Assembly (NCBI GenBank): GCA_025454405.1
Contig: JALOON010000071.1
Coordinates: forward strand, 1 to 33,290
Direction of reading: 5' to 3'
Source of the DNA: Oscillatoriaceae cyanobacterium Prado104
GTDB taxonomy: Bacteria > Cyanobacteriota > Cyanobacteriia > Cyanobacteriales > Microcoleaceae
DNA length: 33,290 bases
The number at the start of each line of letters is the position of its first letter. Position 1 is the first letter of the stretch. Positions 31,141 to 33,290 of this stretch are shown piece after piece. A program made the position numbers and the translations under genes. Under the pieces are notes generated by a model. The model had not been told where the DNA came from and did no database searches. It was given only the letters and a program-made list of their open reading frames with translations.

Positions 31141-31532
31141 CGATCGAAGAAGTCATTAGTTATCAGTGATTAGTTATCTGTTATGAGACTTCTGGATAAC
31201 TTGGGTGTTAGTCCGGGTACAACAAAGGTTTCAGATGTTTTTTTGAAGCTGTCTATCTATTAGTTATTAGTCATTAACTAATAGTTAAGAATATCGGTAA
31301 AACTAATGAATTCAGAAGTAAAGCTATAACTTAAGATACAGGACACGGCAGTGCCGTGTCCCTACAGAAAACCCTAATAGATTTCTCATGTTTCATCGTT
31401 TTTCTCGTTACCAGGCTCTGCCTGGTAATGCAGATCTAGAGGCTGAAGCCTCGCGAGTAGGTTGCGATTAAAATGAACCTCAAAAACCTAGGGTTATAAT
31501 TTAAGAAATCAACTCCCTAAGTAGGATAAACT
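31141..31532. repeat. Intergenic palindromes upstream of the Uma2 pair
   Basis: GGACACGGC-agt-GCCGTGTCC (31341-31361), TTACCAGG-ctctg-CCTGGTAA (31408-31428) and GAGGCT-ga-AGCCTC (31439-31452) are typical cyanobacterial intergenic hairpins. AT-rich TTAGTTATNAGT-like repeats lie at about 31155-31290. No gene is seen; GTAGGATAAACT before ATG 31533 contains a weak AGGA site. Confidence 0.7.
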
Positions 31533-32345
31533 ATGATAGTAGCAACTAACAATCCAGAAACAAAATTCAGAATCACCTGGCCGCTACTGCCAGAAGATTT
31601 TCAACTACCCGACGACCCAGTGGAAGACGAAAGCCAACCGTTGTTAGCAGCAGCATTGCGCCAGCCCCTAACAGCATTTTCCGAATTAATGCAGGATGCC
31701 TTAATAGTTTCCAACTTTGCCCTGTGTGCCGGAGTGAGTTTGCCAGAAGCCAGCAGCGAAGAAGAAAAAATTATCTGCAAAGCACCAGATTGGATGTACG
31801 TCCGACCTGTTAACCCTGAAAATGTATCTCGAATCCGCCGCAGTTACACTCCGAATGCAGAAGGTACAATTCCTCAAATCGTGATGGAATTTCTCTCAGA
31901 AACACGCGGAGAAGAATATGCAAAAGAATTTAGTTCGAGGGTGGGAAAGTGGTTTTTTTACGAGCAAATAATCAAAGTTCCCCAATATGTCATATTCAAA
32001 GCAAAAACAGCTTTTTTGGAAGTTTACGCTTTAGAATCGGGGGCCTATAAATTGCAAGAAGCAGATGAAAACGGGCGTTATTGGATACCGGGATTAAACT
32101 TATTTTTAGGAATGTGGGAAGGAACTCACGAAGGCAGAACGGGTCGTTGGTTGAGGTGGTGGAATGCGGGAGGTGATTTGTTGTTGTGGTCTGAGGAAAG
32201 AGTAGAATTAGAAAGGCAGCGCGCAGAATTAGAAAGGCAGCGCGCAGAATTAGAACGGCAGCGCGCAGAACAAGAACGACTCCGCGCTGAAAGATTAGCT
32301 GAAAAATTGCGTCAAGCGGGAATACCGTTAGACGATGAAGAATGA
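31533..32345 (+). CDS. Uma2-family putative nuclease, tandem copy 1
   Basis: A 270-aa Uma2-like protein. The core has CKAPDWMYVRPVNPEN with the PD motif, VMEFLSETRGEEY with the conserved Glu, and GKWFFYEQIIKVPQYVIF with Lys and the strand-helix end. YWIPGLNLFLGMWEGTHEGRTGRWLRWW is characteristic of the larger cyanobacterial Uma2 subgroup. The C-terminal tail is a charged coiled coil built from ELERQRA repeats (three 21-bp DNA units, 32205-32267). The next gene is a close paralogue. The function is not established; the fold belongs to PD-(D/E)xK nucleases. Confidence 0.82.
   Translation: MIVATNNPETKFRITWPLLPEDFQLPDDPVEDESQPLLAAALRQPLTAFSELMQDALIVSNFALCAGVSLPEASSEEEKIICKAPDWMYVRPVNPENVSRIRRSYTPNAEGTIPQIVMEFLSETRGEEYAKEFSSRVGKWFFYEQIIKVPQYVIFKAKTAFLEVYALESGAYKLQEADENGRYWIPGLNLFLGMWEGTHEGRTGRWLRWWNAGGDLLLWSEERVELERQRAELERQRAELERQRAEQERLRAERLAEKLRQAGIPLDDEE
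32205..32267. repeat. Three 21-bp tandem units in the Uma2 coiled-coil tail
   Basis: The units start at 32205, 32226 and 32247 and encode ELERQRA, one heptad each. The second paralogue has only about one unit, so the run expanded after duplication or shrank in the other copy. Confidence 0.9.
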
Positions 32346-32379
32346 AAGATTGATTGAAACATTAAACCTGCGATCGACT

Positions 32380-33147
32380 ATGAATTTACCCCCTAGAAAC
32401 TCCTTGGTAAAAATGAAAATCACCTGGCCGCTGCTGCCAGAAGATTTTGAACTACCAGACAACTCTATGGGAGACGAAATCCAACCGTTGTTAGCTGCAG
32501 CGTTGCGCCAACCGCTAACAGCATTTCCCGAATTGATGCAGGATGCTTTAATAGTTTCCAACTTGGCATTGTGTGCCGGAGTAGGCTTGCCACCATTCAC
32601 CGACGAAAATCGGATTGTTTGCAAATGGCCGGATTGGATGTATGTCAAACCGGTCAATCCTCAAGATGCTTCTCGCATCCGTCGCAGTTACACGCCACAT
32701 GCAGAAGGAAGCGTCCCCCAAATCGCGATCGAATTTCTTGCAGAAACCTACGGAGATGAATTTTCCTGCGAGTCGGTTGAACGTGTGGGAAAGTGGTTTT
32801 TTTACGAACAGGTAATTAAAGTCCCTACCTATGTAGTTTTTCAAGAAAGTACGGCTCGTTTGGATGTTTATGCTTTAAGATCGGACAGCTATAAGTGGCT
32901 AAAAGCAGATGAAAACGGGCGTTATTGGATACCGGGATTGGACTTGTTTTTAGGAATGTGGGAAGGAACCCACGAAGGCAGAACTGGTCGTTGGTTGAGG
33001 TGGTGGAATGCAGAAGGTGAGTTGTTGTTGTGGTCGGAAGAAAGATTAGAATTAGAACGGCAGCGGGCCGATCGAGAACACCTTCGCGCTGAAAAATTAG
33101 CTGAAAAATTGCGTCAAGCTGGAATCGAATTTGAGGATGAAGAATGA
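32380..33147 (+). CDS. Uma2-family putative nuclease, tandem copy 2
   Basis: I prefer ATG 32380 (256 aa), because it aligns with the start of copy 1 and begins 34 nt after its stop; an earlier ATG at 32335 would overlap copy 1 by 11 nt. The domain matches copy 1 nearly throughout: ITWPLLPEDFELPDNS, CKWPDWMYVKPVNPQD, AIEFLAETYGDEF, KWFFYEQVIKVPTYVVF and PGLDLFLGMWEGTHEGRTG. Differences cluster in the loop after FLAETYGDEF and in the shorter coiled coil. This is a recent tandem duplication, and the pair is probably cotranscribed. Confidence 0.82.
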   Translation: MNLPPRNSLVKMKITWPLLPEDFELPDNSMGDEIQPLLAAALRQPLTAFPELMQDALIVSNLALCAGVGLPPFTDENRIVCKWPDWMYVKPVNPQDASRIRRSYTPHAEGSVPQIAIEFLAETYGDEFSCESVERVGKWFFYEQVIKVPTYVVFQESTARLDVYALRSDSYKWLKADENGRYWIPGLDLFLGMWEGTHEGRTGRWLRWWNAEGELLLWSEERLELERQRADREHLRAEKLAEKLRQAGIEFEDEE

Positions 33148-33290
33148 CCAAACAATTCGCACTGCCAGATTAATATCCTCAAATAGTTATTGACTGGAGT
33201 TTAGACTAAACAGACCCGATCGAGGTATCTCATCACTCCACTCAAGAACGGCAACGGTCGCTGGCGACCAACTATGAGGCTCAACGATTA

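Noticed and set aside
32335..32379. Upstream start of the second Uma2 gene
   Set aside because: It would overlap the first gene by 11 nt and adds residues without a match in copy 1; ATG 32380 aligns better.
33190..33211. TTGACT followed by palindrome GTTTAG-a-CTAAAC near the right edge
   Set aside because: No -10 box follows and the downstream gene is outside the window, so an operator cannot be supported.

Overview
This window comes from a cyanobacterium, most probably a filamentous Oscillatoriales-type organism of the Microcoleus/Oscillatoria kind. That placement is an inference from gene content and repeat style, not from a marker gene. The evidence is the abundant HIP1 octamer GCGATCGC, light-dependent protochlorophyllide reductase, an omega-3 desaturase of DesB type, GUN4-domain lipoproteins, a COP23-domain protein, a PedR-like small LuxR regulator, a DUF98 chorismate lyase, several Uma2-family proteins and very repeat-rich intergenic DNA. 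No rRNA, tRNA or CRISPR array was found.

Layout. 1-3908: the 5' end of a DUF433 gene at the left edge, an exported serine protease fused to a GUN4 domain, a COP23-domain membrane protein, and a three-gene toxin-antitoxin-like operon (HicB, DUF433, DUF5615). 4032-7206: the proton-translocating transhydrogenase genes on the minus strand, with alpha-1 and alpha-2 separated by a 332-bp spacer full of nested repeats. 7555-10818: a DUF2808 protein, a Uma2 protein, a small gene remnant and a lipoprotein with two GUN4 domains. 11093-13355: a MerR-type regulator facing a three-gene operon (DUF442-type phosphatase-like protein, CxxC mini-thioredoxin, UPF0718 permease), with a dyad operator inside a long -35/-10 spacer. 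13479-14600: two apparently damaged genes, a cyclic-nucleotide-binding fragment joined to membrane helices and a cysteine synthase lacking about 110 central residues. 14876-20138: a LeuC-type dehydratase, a roughly 370-bp IS200/IS605-like non-autonomous element, por, and purF. 20722-25388: desB, chorismate lyase, mtnD, an M48 peptidase and a DUF4359 protein. 25661-30052: a ribbon-helix-helix/coiled-coil protein with ten 42-bp repeats, an aquaporin, gluconokinase and a PfkB sugar kinase. 30515-33147: a PedR-like regulator with a small partner gene, and two tandem Uma2 paralogues.

How the genes fit together. Most are single housekeeping genes: NADPH balance, chlorophyll, purines, lipid desaturation, plastoquinone precursor, methionine salvage. 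The clearest self-contained system is the MerR operon, whose promoter has the classical architecture of MerR activation. Its cargo suggests thiol, metal(loid) or sulfide/persulfide handling, and the broken cysK just downstream fits a decaying sulfur locus. The most unusual non-coding signal is the element at about 16478-16850: terminal hairpins like those of TnpB/IscB-type transposons and a structured interior, but no transposase or nuclease gene. Intergenic regions carry at least four repeat classes: paired GAAACCGGGTTTTT modules, GTAGTGAGGACTTTAGTCC elements, palindromes of the CCAGGctctgCCTGG type, and several heptanucleotide tandem runs.
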